From positions 1-35,570 of the forward strand of contig JAEYVE010000191.1 of the NCBI GenBank assembly GCA_023432025.1: 35,570 nucleotides of DNA. Direction: 5' to 3'. Shown in pieces: positions 24,832-32,509 of this stretch. The translations under genes were made by a program, and so were the position numbers. The notes below the pieces were generated by a model. It ran no database searches, was not told the origin of the DNA, and saw only the letters and a list, made by a program, of their open reading frames with translations. Position 1 is the stretch's first letter. Each line of letters starts with the position of its first letter. Origin of the DNA: Pseudomonadota bacterium. GTDB taxonomy: Bacteria > Myxococcota_A > Polyangia > Polyangiales > Polyangiaceae.

Positions 24832-26688
24832 ATGGCTCGACTCTTGCTGGCTACGCCCGAGGGGCAACAGACCGTCGAGCTCTCGGCGCGCAACTCCCTC
24901 GGTCGGCACCCCAACAACTCGATCCAGCTCCTCGACAAGATCGTCTCGAAGGAGCACTGCATCATCGAGCTGCGTGGCACGCAGTACGTGTTGCGGGATC
25001 TCGGCAGCCTGAACGGCACGTTCGTCAACGGTGAGCGCGTCCAAGGCGAAATCGTGCTCACCCACGGCGCCGACATCGCGATGGGCCAAACTCGCGCGCG
25101 CTTCGACGCTGACGAGTCCCTGCCCGCGCCACTCCGCGCTCCCACGCCTCATCAAGGCCTCTGGCAGCCCTCGACCGGCTCCGCGCCCACGGCCGACCTG
25201 CGGGCCGCGTCGCTACCCAAACCCCCCGCGGTCCCGAACGAGCCCCATCAACAGGTCGCCACGCCGCAAACCTTCCAGCCTCAGGGTGGACTCGCTGCAT
25301 TTCCGCAACCCGCAGCTCTGCCCCAAATGACGACCGCGGGTGGTCTGGGCCTTCAGCCCGTTCTCCCTTCTCCAACGCGGGCGCTCGGCGGCACGCGCAT
25401 CGATCTGAACGACCAAGCGCGCTCCATCGGCACGCAAATCGCCGCCATTCAGAAGGGCTTTTTGCCCTACGACCAGGTGGCGACCAACGCCTCGCAGCTC
25501 GCGCAGGACTACGAGCGCCTCCGCCTTTCACACGAGCTGTCGCGTGAAATCGCGCTCGAGCGCGATCTTCCGAAGCTGCTCGAAAAAATCCTGCAGACCA
25601 TCTTCCGCTTCGTGCGCGCCGATCGCGGCGTCATTTTCCTTCGCGAAAATGGCGAGCTCACTCCTGCCGCCAGCCTCCGCCGCGACGGGACGGACTCCCC
25701 CATCCCGGTGTCGTCCACCATCATGAACCACGTAGTGAAGGAGCGCGCCACGGTGCTCACTCACGACGCGGCCATGGATTTCGCGGCCTCCAAGGGCAAA
25801 AGCATGATCCTGAATCGGATCAGCTCGGCCATCGTGGCGCCGCTGCTGCACGACCAGGACATTTTGGGCGTGCTCTGGCTGGACAGCGAGAGCCTCGCTC
25901 AGTTCCAACACAAAGATCTCGAGATCGTGACCGCCATCGCAGCGCAAGCCGCGATGTTCATCGAGATCAACATCCTCGGTAAGAAAATCGAGCAAGAAAT
26001 CGTCAACCGCGAGCGCTTCAGCCGCCTCCTGTCGCCCAACGTGGCCGAGCGCGTGCTCTCCGGGGAGCTCGAGGTCAAAAAGGGCGGTCAGCTCGTGGAA
26101 ACGTGCACCGTCTTCAACTCGGACATCCGCGGCTTCACCGCGATGAGCGAGCGCGCCAGCCCGGAGAGCATCGTCGAAATGCTCAACGAGTATTTCGAAA
26201 TGATGGTCGAAACGGTCTTCAACTACGAAGGCACGCTCGACAAGTTCATGGGTGACGGCATCATGGCCATGTGGGGCGCCCCCGTGGCTCATCCGGACGA
26301 CGCGCTTCGCTCGGTGCTCTGCGCGCTCGAACAAAAGCGCGCCCTCGAGGACTTCAACCGCTCGCGCCTGGCGGCCTCGCGACATCCGCTCGAGGTGGGC
26401 ATCGGCATTCACACCGGCCCGCTCGTCGCGGGTTACATCGGTAGCTCCAAGGCGCTCAGTTACACGGTCATCGGAGACACGGCGAACACCAGCGCTCGTC
26501 TCTGCGGCGTCGCGGCGGCGGGGCAAATCGTCGTGAGCGAAGCCACGCTCGTGCAGCTCAAGGGCAAGTTCGTCTACGAAGAGCTGCCGCCCGCGCACCT
26601 GAAGAACAAAGAAAAGCCGTTCCGCTGTTTCAACGTGACGGGCCCCGCCCCCAGCGTTCAAGTGCCGGTCGCGCTCGGCGACAGCTGA
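24832..26688 (+). CDS. FHA-GAF-class III adenylate/guanylate cyclase
   Basis: A 618-residue signalling protein. An FHA domain (about 1-95; GRHPNNSIQL, VSKEHC, LNGTFVNGERV) should bind phosphothreonine. A Pro/Gln-rich linker (about 98-185) leads to a GAF domain (about 235-380). The class III cyclase domain (about 420-605) keeps both metal aspartates (FNSDIRGFT Asp431, MGDG Asp475), Lys471, and the transition-state pair Asn552 and Arg556 (GDTANTSARL). Lys471 favours ATP as substrate, although Thr550 replaces the usual second purine-specifying Asp, so cAMP is likely but not certain. Starts further upstream would overlap the promoter; ATG 24832 matches the FHA start. The protein couples a phospho-dependent docking signal and a GAF signal to cyclic nucleotide output; a Ser/Thr kinase partner is expected elsewhere. 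Confidence 0.93.
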   Translation: MARLLLATPEGQQTVELSARNSLGRHPNNSIQLLDKIVSKEHCIIELRGTQYVLRDLGSLNGTFVNGERVQGEIVLTHGADIAMGQTRARFDADESLPAPLRAPTPHQGLWQPSTGSAPTADLRAASLPKPPAVPNEPHQQVATPQTFQPQGGLAAFPQPAALPQMTTAGGLGLQPVLPSPTRALGGTRIDLNDQARSIGTQIAAIQKGFLPYDQVATNASQLAQDYERLRLSHELSREIALERDLPKLLEKILQTIFRFVRADRGVIFLRENGELTPAASLRRDGTDSPIPVSSTIMNHVVKERATVLTHDAAMDFAASKGKSMILNRISSAIVAPLLHDQDILGVLWLDSESLAQFQHKDLEIVTAIAAQAAMFIEINILGKKIEQEIVNRERFSRLLSPNVAERVLSGELEVKKGGQLVETCTVFNSDIRGFTAMSERASPESIVEMLNEYFEMMVETVFNYEGTLDKFMGDGIMAMWGAPVAHPDDALRSVLCALEQKRALEDFNRSRLAASRHPLEVGIGIHTGPLVAGYIGSSKALSYTVIGDTANTSARLCGVAAAGQIVVSEATLVQLKGKFVYEELPPAHLKNKEKPFRCFNVTGPAPSVQVPVALGDS

Positions 26689-27147
26689 CTCGCGCCCGGC
26701 GCGCTTTCGCTCGGCGGCATCTCGCTCGGTGGCAGTCGCGCTTTCGCCCGGCGGCATCTCGCTCGGTGGCAGTCGCGCTTTCGCTTCGCGGCAGTCGCTC
26801 GGCGACACTTCGTTCGCCTCGGTGGCAGTTCGCGCTTTCGCTCGGGCACTTCGCTCGCCTGGGCGGCAGTTGCTCCGCTCGGCGGCGCTTTCGCGCGCGA
26901 GCTCGGAGAGCCCCGCTGACCCGTGGCACTCCAAACGACGCGGTGCGACGTGGTGCGGGCGCTGCGTAGTGTTTGACGCGGCAGGGTTCCCCGCGGTCCG
27001 TGCGCTCCCGCGCTCTGCTCCGTGAGACACCGTACGAGCCCGAAATGGCTCGATTTCGTCGACTTCACTGGTTCATCCAGTCCCCTCGAAGAAATGCCTC
27101 TCTCTCTCTCGACTATCGCGACGCTTCCAGACAATCTTCCGCCGCCG
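26689..27147. other. Gene-free interval before accA
   Basis: This 459-base gap has open frames on both strands, but their translations are low-complexity products of the underlying repeats (Arg/Ala/Ser-rich) and are not convincing. The left half holds a degenerate tandem repeat (26701-26911). The right half (26912-27147) contains a CT-rich run near 27098-27110 and probably the accA promoter. An ATG at 27094 in the accA frame would add 18 residues. Confidence 0.65.
26701..26911. repeat. Degenerate 37-bp tandem repeat array
   Basis: Two full units of 37 bases (26701-26737 and 26738-26774) differ by one base. Each begins GCGCTTTCGC and ends GCTCGGTGGCAGTC. They are followed by shortened and diverged copies to about 26911 (for example GCGCTTTCGCTTCGCGGC at 26775 and GCGCTTTCGCTCGGGCAC at 26833). 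The two internal halves of the unit, each ending in GGCGGCA or GGTGGCA, are themselves related, so a smaller ancestral unit of about 18 bases is likely. It follows the cyclase stop codon by 12 bases. Confidence 0.8.
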
Positions 27148-28098
27148 ATGGCCCACGTACTGGCATTCGAGCGCCCCGTCGTCGAGCTGCTTTCCCGCGT
27201 GCGGGAGCTCCGTGACTTGGCGTCCAAAGACGAGCGGTACAGCGCCGAGCTGAAGCGACTCGAAGACAAAGCTGCGCGTCTCGCGCGCGAGGTTTTTTCG
27301 CAGCTGTCGCCCATGCAAAAGGTGCAGCTGTCGCGCCACCCCAGCCGCCCTTACACGCTGGACTACATTCCGCGCTTGTTCACGGACTTCGTGGAGCTGC
27401 ACGGAGACCGCCGCTACCGGGACGACGCGTCCATCGTCGGCGGGCTCGCGCGTTATCACGGCCGCAGCGTCATGGTCATCGGCCATCAAAAGGGCCGCGG
27501 CACCAAAGAAAACAGACTGCGCAACTTCGGCATGCCCAACCCCGAGGGCTACCGAAAGGCCATCCGTCTCTACGAGCTCGCGGACCGCTTCGGTCTGCCC
27601 GTCATCACGTTCGTGGACACGGCCGGCGCCTACCCGGGTCTCGAGGCCGAAGAGCGCGGACAGAGCGAAGCCATCGGCGCCTCGCTCGAGGTCATGGCGG
27701 GCCTGGGTGTGCCCATCATCACCACCGTCATCGGTGAGGGTGGCTCGGGCGGCGCGCTCGCGCTCGGCGTGGCCAACCGTGTCCTCGTGCTGGAGTTCAG
27801 CTACTACTCCGTCATCACGCCCGAAGGCTGCGCGGCCATCCTCTGGAAAACCGCCGAACACGCCGGAGAAGCGGCGGCCCGCCTCAAGATCACGGCGCCG
27901 AACCTGCTCGAGTTCGGCGTGGTCGACGCCATCGTCGACGAACCGCCGGGGGGCGCTCACCAAGACTACGACCTCGCGGCACAACTCCTCGATCGGTCGC
28001 TTTACGAAGCGCTCACCTCGCTCTCGGACCTGTCGCCGGACGAGCTGCGCGAGGATCGCTACCAGCGGTTCCGCAAGCTCGGCTCCTTCATCGCCTGA
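27148..28098 (+). CDS. accA: Acetyl-CoA carboxylase carboxyltransferase subunit alpha
   Basis: A 316-residue subunit that, with AccD, transfers the carboxyl group from biotin to acetyl-CoA to form malonyl-CoA. The start at ATG 27148 (AHVLAFERPVVELLSRVREL) matches the family N-terminus and gives the usual length (E. coli 319); earlier starts at 27094 and 27022 add unmatched residues. Diagnostic segments are GHQKGRGTKENRLRNFGMP, GYRKAIRL, FVDTAGAYPGLEAEERGQSEAI and IGEGGSGGALALGVAN, with YYSVITPEGCAAILWK. Cytoplasmic. The pgk-like gene follows after 16 bases and may be cotranscribed, an unusual partner. Confidence 0.94.
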   Translation: MAHVLAFERPVVELLSRVRELRDLASKDERYSAELKRLEDKAARLAREVFSQLSPMQKVQLSRHPSRPYTLDYIPRLFTDFVELHGDRRYRDDASIVGGLARYHGRSVMVIGHQKGRGTKENRLRNFGMPNPEGYRKAIRLYELADRFGLPVITFVDTAGAYPGLEAEERGQSEAIGASLEVMAGLGVPIITTVIGEGGSGGALALGVANRVLVLEFSYYSVITPEGCAAILWKTAEHAGEAAARLKITAPNLLEFGVVDAIVDEPPGGAHQDYDLAAQLLDRSLYEALTSLSDLSPDELREDRYQRFRKLGSFIA

Positions 28099-28114
28099 GG
28101 TATTTCCTTACTCC

Positions 28115-29398
28115 ATGGTTTCCCCACCTGGCTCCAAGGCGGGCGGCTCGCTGCTTTTCGGTCTCACGACGCTCGACGACGTGGAAGTCGAAAACCAGCG
28201 CGTGTTCGTGCGCGCCGATTTGGACGCTCCGCTCACCAAGCAGGGCACGCTCACGGATGACTCCGCCATCCGACGCGCCGTCCCCACCATCAAACGCTTG
28301 GCCGAGTCCGGCGCGCGCGTCATCGTCGCCTCCACTTTCGGGAAAACCCGTCGTGCGCCGCCGTCACCCGGCAGTAAACCGGGCTCCGTGCGTCGGGAGC
28401 GCCCGAGCGACGCGCCCCCGCCCGCAAGCATCGAGCCCGCGGCCGCGCGCCTGAGCGAGCTGTCCGGCCTCGAGGTGCACCTCCCGGACGCCTGCATCGG
28501 CGACTCCGTCAAGAAGGTCATCGGCGATCTACGGGACGGACAAATCTGCGTCCTCGAAAACCTGCTCGCGCACGAGCCCGGAGAAGAAGCGGACGAAGCG
28601 TTCGCGCGGTCGCTGCTCGCGTACTGCGACATCTACGTGAACGACGCGCTCTCGAGCTGCGAAGAAGAGTCGGCGACGACCACGGTCTTGCCGCGCCTGC
28701 TCGAGCACCGCGTCGCCGGCCCCGCGCTCTACGCAGAGCTCGAAGCCGTCTCACGCATTCTGACCACGCGCGGCCCGCTCGCGCTGGTGCTCGGCGGCAG
28801 CAAGCTCACGGACAAGCTCGACTTGCTCGGAAACCTCTTGCCTCGCACCGCGCACCTCTGCGTTGCTGGCGTTCCCGCCAACACGCTGGTGCGCGCCCGT
28901 GGCGGTGCCATGGGTGTGTCCCACGTGGAAGATACGTACCTCGCCGGCGCGCGTACGCTCATCGAGCAGGCTTCGTCGCAGCTCGTGGTGCCACAGGATT
29001 TCGTGGTGGCACCGTCCGTGAAGGCGCCGCGCGGTCATGTGGTCCTCGCGGGTGAGCTGGCCAACGACGAGTCCGCCGTCGACTTGGGGCCCGCAGCCAT
29101 CGCCGCCATCACGGAAAGAATCGCCGGCTCCGCCGCCGTGTTGTGGTGGGGCACCGTCGGTTTTCACAAAAACCCCGCGTTTGCCGAGGGCACCCGCGCG
29201 CTCGTTTCGGCTCTGGCCGAGAGCTCGGCCTTTACCATGGCCGCGGGGGACGATAGCGTCGCCGCCGCCCGCGCCACCTGCCCCGAACTCGCCGAGCGCA
29301 TCGACTGCCTCTCGGGCGGCGGCAGCGCCACGCTGGCGCTGCTCTCGGGCAAGAAACTTCCGGGCCTAGAAGCCCTGCGAGGAATGGGACATGACTAA
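28115..29398 (+). CDS. Degenerate phosphoglycerate kinase homologue
   Basis: A 427-residue protein that aligns over its whole length with phosphoglycerate kinase (RVFVRADLDAPL, CIGDSVKKVIGDL, VLENLLAHEPGEE, YVNDAL, LVLGGSKLTDKLDLLGNLL, KKLPGLEAL). However, key residues differ. The conserved HLGRP loop reads TFGKT (74-78) and is followed by about 25 inserted Pro/Arg-rich residues. LENLRF is LENLLA (Arg to Leu151). The GTAHRAH segment is SSCEEES (180-186), losing the basic pair. WNGP is WWGT (344-347). The nucleotide loop GGGDS is AGDDS. Asn in the DFN motif is Asp37. Lys230 and Lys234 remain. It sits in the standard pgk-tpiA-secG order and overlaps tpiA by eight bases. Probably inactive as a kinase or of changed function; a normal pgk should exist elsewhere. 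Confidence 0.85.
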   Translation: MVSPPGSKAGGSLLFGLTTLDDVEVENQRVFVRADLDAPLTKQGTLTDDSAIRRAVPTIKRLAESGARVIVASTFGKTRRAPPSPGSKPGSVRRERPSDAPPPASIEPAAARLSELSGLEVHLPDACIGDSVKKVIGDLRDGQICVLENLLAHEPGEEADEAFARSLLAYCDIYVNDALSSCEEESATTTVLPRLLEHRVAGPALYAELEAVSRILTTRGPLALVLGGSKLTDKLDLLGNLLPRTAHLCVAGVPANTLVRARGGAMGVSHVEDTYLAGARTLIEQASSQLVVPQDFVVAPSVKAPRGHVVLAGELANDESAVDLGPAAIAAITERIAGSAAVLWWGTVGFHKNPAFAEGTRALVSALAESSAFTMAAGDDSVAAARATCPELAERIDCLSGGGSATLALLSGKKLPGLEALRGMGHD

Positions 29399-30158
29399 GA
29401 GGACTCCGCTGATCGCTGGTAACTGGAAGATGAACCAAGGCGGCACGCAAGGTTGCGCGCTCGCCGAGGCCGTGGCCGTGGCGGCCGCTTCCGTGAAGAA
29501 CGTCGACGTGGTGGTCGCCCCGCCGCTGACGGCGCTCGCGGCGATCGCGCAGATCGCGGAAGAAAACGGCGGCCGCATCGAGGTTGCCGCGCAGAACTTC
29601 TACCCGAAGGACAGCGGCGCCTACACCGGCGAGGTGAGCGCGCCCATGTTGCTCGAGGCCGGCGCCAAGTGGGTCATCATTGGCCACAGCGAGCGCCGCG
29701 AGTACTTCAGCGAGAGCGACGCCTTCGTGAAGGAAAAGACGGCCGCAGCCCTCGCCGCCGGCATTCGTCCCATCGTGTGCGTCGGCGAGCGTCTGGAGGA
29801 GCGCGAGGCCAATCAAACCCTCGAGGTCGTCAATCGTCAGGTGGACGCGTTCTCCGAGCTCTTGAAGGAAAACCCCGGCTACGCCGTCATCGCCTACGAG
29901 CCCGTCTGGGCCATCGGTACGGGCAAGGTGGCCACCCCAGCGCAGGCGCAGGAAGTGCACGCCGCCATCCGCGCTCGCCTGGCCGCCACGACCTCACCCG
30001 AAGTGGCCGAAAAAACTCGTATTCTCTACGGCGGCAGCGTGAAGGACTCGAACGCCGCGGAGCTGCTCGGCTGCCCGGACATCGACGGCGCGCTGGTCGG
30101 CGGGGCCTCGCTCGACGCGGCTGGATTTGGCAAGATCATCGCCGCTGCGGCAAGCTGA
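29391..30158 (+). CDS. tpiA: Triosephosphate isomerase
   Basis: A 255-residue TIM-barrel enzyme interconverting dihydroxyacetone phosphate and glyceraldehyde-3-phosphate. Active-site residues are all present: Asn11 and Lys13 (GNWKMN), His in IIGHSERR (about 97), Glu in AYEPVWAIGTG (about 169), and the phosphate-binding YGGSVK. The flexible loop 6 is AIGTGKVAT. In contrast to its upstream pgk-like neighbour it looks fully functional. The ATG overlaps that gene's stop by eight bases and has GAGGAA upstream. Confidence 0.97.
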   Translation: MTKRTPLIAGNWKMNQGGTQGCALAEAVAVAAASVKNVDVVVAPPLTALAAIAQIAEENGGRIEVAAQNFYPKDSGAYTGEVSAPMLLEAGAKWVIIGHSERREYFSESDAFVKEKTAAALAAGIRPIVCVGERLEEREANQTLEVVNRQVDAFSELLKENPGYAVIAYEPVWAIGTGKVATPAQAQEVHAAIRARLAATTSPEVAEKTRILYGGSVKDSNAAELLGCPDIDGALVGGASLDAAGFGKIIAAAAS

Positions 30159-30166
30159 CGGAAGTT

Positions 30167-30202
30167 CTCCGAAGTCTCCTCACTCTCCGAAGACTCCTCA
30201 CT
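30167..30202. repeat. 18-bp tandem direct repeat before secG
   Basis: CTCCGAAGTCTCCTCACT (30167-30184) is followed directly by the same sequence with one T-to-A change (30185-30202). It fills most of the 56 bases between tpiA and secG, and secG starts 12 bases later. Confidence 0.85.
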
Positions 30203-30214
30203 GGGAAGCCCAAG

Positions 30215-30541
30215 ATGGTCGAGCTACTCACCAAGCCCCTCACGATCCTGCACGTCATGGCGTGCCTCTTTCTCATTCTCGTGGTGCTTCTGCAGCCGGG
30301 TAAGGGCGGAGGAATGGGGGCCTTCACGGGCGCGGCCGCGACGCAGGTCTTCGGTGGGCGAGGCGCGGGAAACATTCTGACCAAGCTCACGTGGATCACC
30401 GCCACCACGTTCTTTCTGACGAGCATCACGCTTGCGTACCTCTCCGGCTCTCCGGGGGACTCGCTGGCGAATCGCGCCTCGAAGACGGAGCCCGCCCCCA
30501 AGCAGGCGACGCCTCCGGCCTCCACGGCTCCCGCAAAGTGA
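30215..30541 (+). CDS. secG: Protein-export channel subunit SecG
   Basis: A 108-residue inner-membrane protein of the SecYEG translocon. Two transmembrane helices (about 8-27 and 56-76) flank the conserved cytoplasmic loop LLQPGKGGGMGAFTGAAATQVFGGRG (26-51, in two parts). A Pro/Ala/Lys-rich tail of about 28 residues follows. The position after tpiA is common in bacteria. The start is ATG 30215, with AAG-rich sequence but no strong ribosome site; the tandem repeat lies just upstream. Confidence 0.92.
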   Translation: MVELLTKPLTILHVMACLFLILVVLLQPGKGGGMGAFTGAAATQVFGGRGAGNILTKLTWITATTFFLTSITLAYLSGSPGDSLANRASKTEPAPKQATPPASTAPAK

Positions 30542-30580
30542 ACGGCGAGAGCCGGGGCTCGTGAGTCGACAGAGCGGACG

Positions 30581-32194
30581 GTGAGAACATCCATCGCGTA
30601 TTTCGGCGAGGCGCTTTCGCAGTGCCTCGCCGATGTTCTTTCGTGGCCAAGAGTGCGCCGCGCGCTGCCCGTGCTCGTGGCGCTCGCCGTGCTCAAGCTC
30701 GGCGTCTCGCTGCTGGTCCTCCACTCGGGCTTCGTCGCCATCAGCGACGACGACTTTGCGCGCGTCGTGATCGCACAAGAGCTCGCGCATGCGCCGCGGC
30801 TCGATCCCAGCGGAACGAGCTGGCTCCCCCTGCCGTTTTTCGTGACAGGGCTGCCCATGATGGCGCTCGGACGCTCGTTCGTGGTGGCGCGCGCCGTCGC
30901 CGTGGGGTGCGGCGTGCTCTCGATTTGGCTCGTCTACGCGGCGGCTCGTTTGCTCGGCGCAGCTCCGCGAGCCGCGCTGTTCGGCGCCGTCATCGCTTCG
31001 ATTTTTCCGTATTCGGCGTGGCTGGGCGCGGCCACGGTGCCCGAGCTACCCACGGCTGCGCTCGTCCTGTTCGGCGCGGCGTGCCTCGCTGCGTCCAAGT
31101 CCGTCGAAGACGCTCGGCGCGGTCCGCTGCTCGCCGTCCTCGGCGGCGCCGCGCTCAGCGCGGCCGCGGCGTGTCGCTACGAAGCGTGGCCGGTGGCGTG
31201 CGGAGCCGCAGCCTTGGCCTTGCACGACACGCGGCGCACGGGAAAGCGCGCCTACATTTTCGCCGCGGCGGCCGCCGTGTTCTTCCCGCTCGCTTGGCTC
31301 GCGCACGGCCAGTACCACTACGCGGATCCCTTCTTTTTCATCAAACGCGTCACCGCGTACAAGGCAGCGCTCGGTGAGCCCTCTGCCAGCCTGCCCGCTC
31401 TCCTTTTCGGCTACCCCCTCGCCCTCGTGCGCAGCGAGCCGGAGCTCTGTTTCGCAACGCTGGGTGCCCTCGCGCTTGGCGGCACCCGCTTGCGCTGGGC
31501 ACGTCCTACGTTCTTGCTCGGCGTTCAGCTCGTCGTCCTCGTCGCCGGAGACGTGCGCGGGGGTGCCCCCACGCATCACCCCGAGCGCGCCGTGCTTTCG
31601 GTGTGGCTCTTCGCTGCGGTCCTCTTGGGAGCTCAGCTGAGCGACCTCGTCTCGACCATCGGATCCCCAAAGACCCGCGCGCTCGCTGGCCTGCGCCCAC
31701 ACCTTCGACTGAGCACAGTTGCGCTGGGCGTTGCGCTCGGCGCCACGCTGGCGCGGCCGTCTTGGACTCGGGTGGGCACCTTCGCGCCGCGCCACGCGGA
31801 GCTCGCGCTGGCTGAAGCTGCGCGCTCGCTCGTGCCCCCCGGGGAACGCGTCGTCGTGGCCACCGACGACTACGGATACTTCGCGCTCCTGGCGGGCTTC
31901 GCCGCACCCGAACGCTGCGTGGTGTTGGACTCGCATGATCCACGAACGGCTCCGGCTCCGGGAACGCCTCCGAGCGGCCCCGAAGCGCTGTGGTCCTTCG
32001 CCGACCGACAGCGCGCACGCTTTGCGATGCTGCCAGGGGCCTGGGCGGCAAAGCTCGCGGCCCCGGACGCCGTCGGGCTCGCCCCCCCGGCGACGCTGCA
32101 TAGCGAGGGAGATTTCGCGCTCCTGCGCCTCGTTTCGCCCGGCGCGGCGCCCCTGGGTGAGGCCAGCACGCGCCGTCCAGTGTCCCCTCCATGA
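30581..32194 (+). CDS. GT-C-like membrane glycosyltransferase
   Basis: A 537-residue integral-membrane protein with about ten hydrophobic helices. The first luminal loop has SDDDFARV (acidic triad 56-58) and then GTSWLPLPFF, as in GT-C enzymes of the PMT/ArnT type that use polyprenyl-phosphate sugars. A soluble C-terminal domain (about 420-537) follows. GTG 30581 gives the longest form, but a strong hairpin covers codons 9-18; GTG 30653 (513 residues) is a realistic alternative, just before the first helix. The acceptor and donor are unknown. It lies 39 bases after secG but may be separately transcribed. Confidence 0.75.
   Translation: MRTSIAYFGEALSQCLADVLSWPRVRRALPVLVALAVLKLGVSLLVLHSGFVAISDDDFARVVIAQELAHAPRLDPSGTSWLPLPFFVTGLPMMALGRSFVVARAVAVGCGVLSIWLVYAAARLLGAAPRAALFGAVIASIFPYSAWLGAATVPELPTAALVLFGAACLAASKSVEDARRGPLLAVLGGAALSAAAACRYEAWPVACGAAALALHDTRRTGKRAYIFAAAAAVFFPLAWLAHGQYHYADPFFFIKRVTAYKAALGEPSASLPALLFGYPLALVRSEPELCFATLGALALGGTRLRWARPTFLLGVQLVVLVAGDVRGGAPTHHPERAVLSVWLFAAVLLGAQLSDLVSTIGSPKTRALAGLRPHLRLSTVALGVALGATLARPSWTRVGTFAPRHAELALAEAARSLVPPGERVVVATDDYGYFALLAGFAAPERCVVLDSHDPRTAPAPGTPPSGPEALWSFADRQRARFAMLPGAWAAKLAAPDAVGLAPPATLHSEGDFALLRLVSPGAAPLGEASTRRPVSPP
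30604..30640 (+). terminator. Hairpin with T-rich tail at the start of the glycosyltransferase gene
   Basis: CGGCGAGGC (30604-30612) pairs perfectly with GCCTCGCCG (30624-30632); one wobble and one more pair extend the stem to 11 bp around a TTTCGCA loop. ATGTTCTTTCG follows. It has the shape of an intrinsic terminator for the accA-secG transcript. If so, the glycosyltransferase start is likely downstream, at GTG 30653. Confidence 0.5.
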
Positions 32195-32244
32195 TTCGAC
32201 CGGGCCCGGCCGCCGGAAACTCGCCCCGCCCCCGCCCTTTGCCC

Positions 32245-32250
32245 TAGCCT
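32245..32250 (+). promoter_or_regulatory. Predicted -10 element (TAGCCT) of the small membrane protein gene
   Basis: TAGCCT is followed by seven bases and the GTG at 32258. No ribosome-binding site fits between them, so a leaderless message is predicted. No TTG -35 is seen. Confidence 0.45.
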
Positions 32251-32257
32251 ACCGGCG

Positions 32258-32509
32258 GTGCTCATCGCCGCTAGCCGCCGCATCGTGACGCTGGTCGTCC
32301 TGAGCTTTGCTGCGCTCGGGTTCCTAGCGGTGCCGATCGGCGACCGCACGGGTTACGAGCACACGCGCGACCTCTTGCGCACCAAAGAAGCGAAAACACT
32401 CGGCGAACGCCTGTTGGACATCGGCGATAAGCTGCGCAGCGCAGTGTTCGAGCAAGTGAAGGACGTCGGCGCCCTCAAGGAAGAGCCGACCGACACCCAG
32501 CACGAATAG
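32258..32509 (+). CDS. Small single-pass membrane or secreted protein (hypothetical)
   Basis: An 83-residue protein starting at GTG. Residues 9-26 (IVTLVVLSFAALGFLAVP) form one hydrophobic helix preceded by Arg-Arg, either an anchor or an uncleaved signal. The remainder is charged and helical (RTKEAKTLGERLLDIGDKLRSAVFEQVKDV), suggesting a small periplasmic amphipathic tail. Third-position GC bias and the upstream TAGCCT support it being real. It follows the glycosyltransferase gene by 63 bases. No family recognised. Confidence 0.65.
   Translation: MLIAASRRIVTLVVLSFAALGFLAVPIGDRTGYEHTRDLLRTKEAKTLGERLLDIGDKLRSAVFEQVKDVGALKEEPTDTQHE

Noticed and set aside
26701..26911. CRISPR array
   Set aside because: Units abut without unique spacers, diverge progressively, and no cas genes are nearby.
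25528..27030. 500-codon open frame on the minus strand opposite the cyclase gene
   Set aside because: It mirrors the cyclase coding bias, has low-complexity translation (repeats of Ser/Glu/Arg/Ala) in the 37-bp repeat area, and no recognisable domain.
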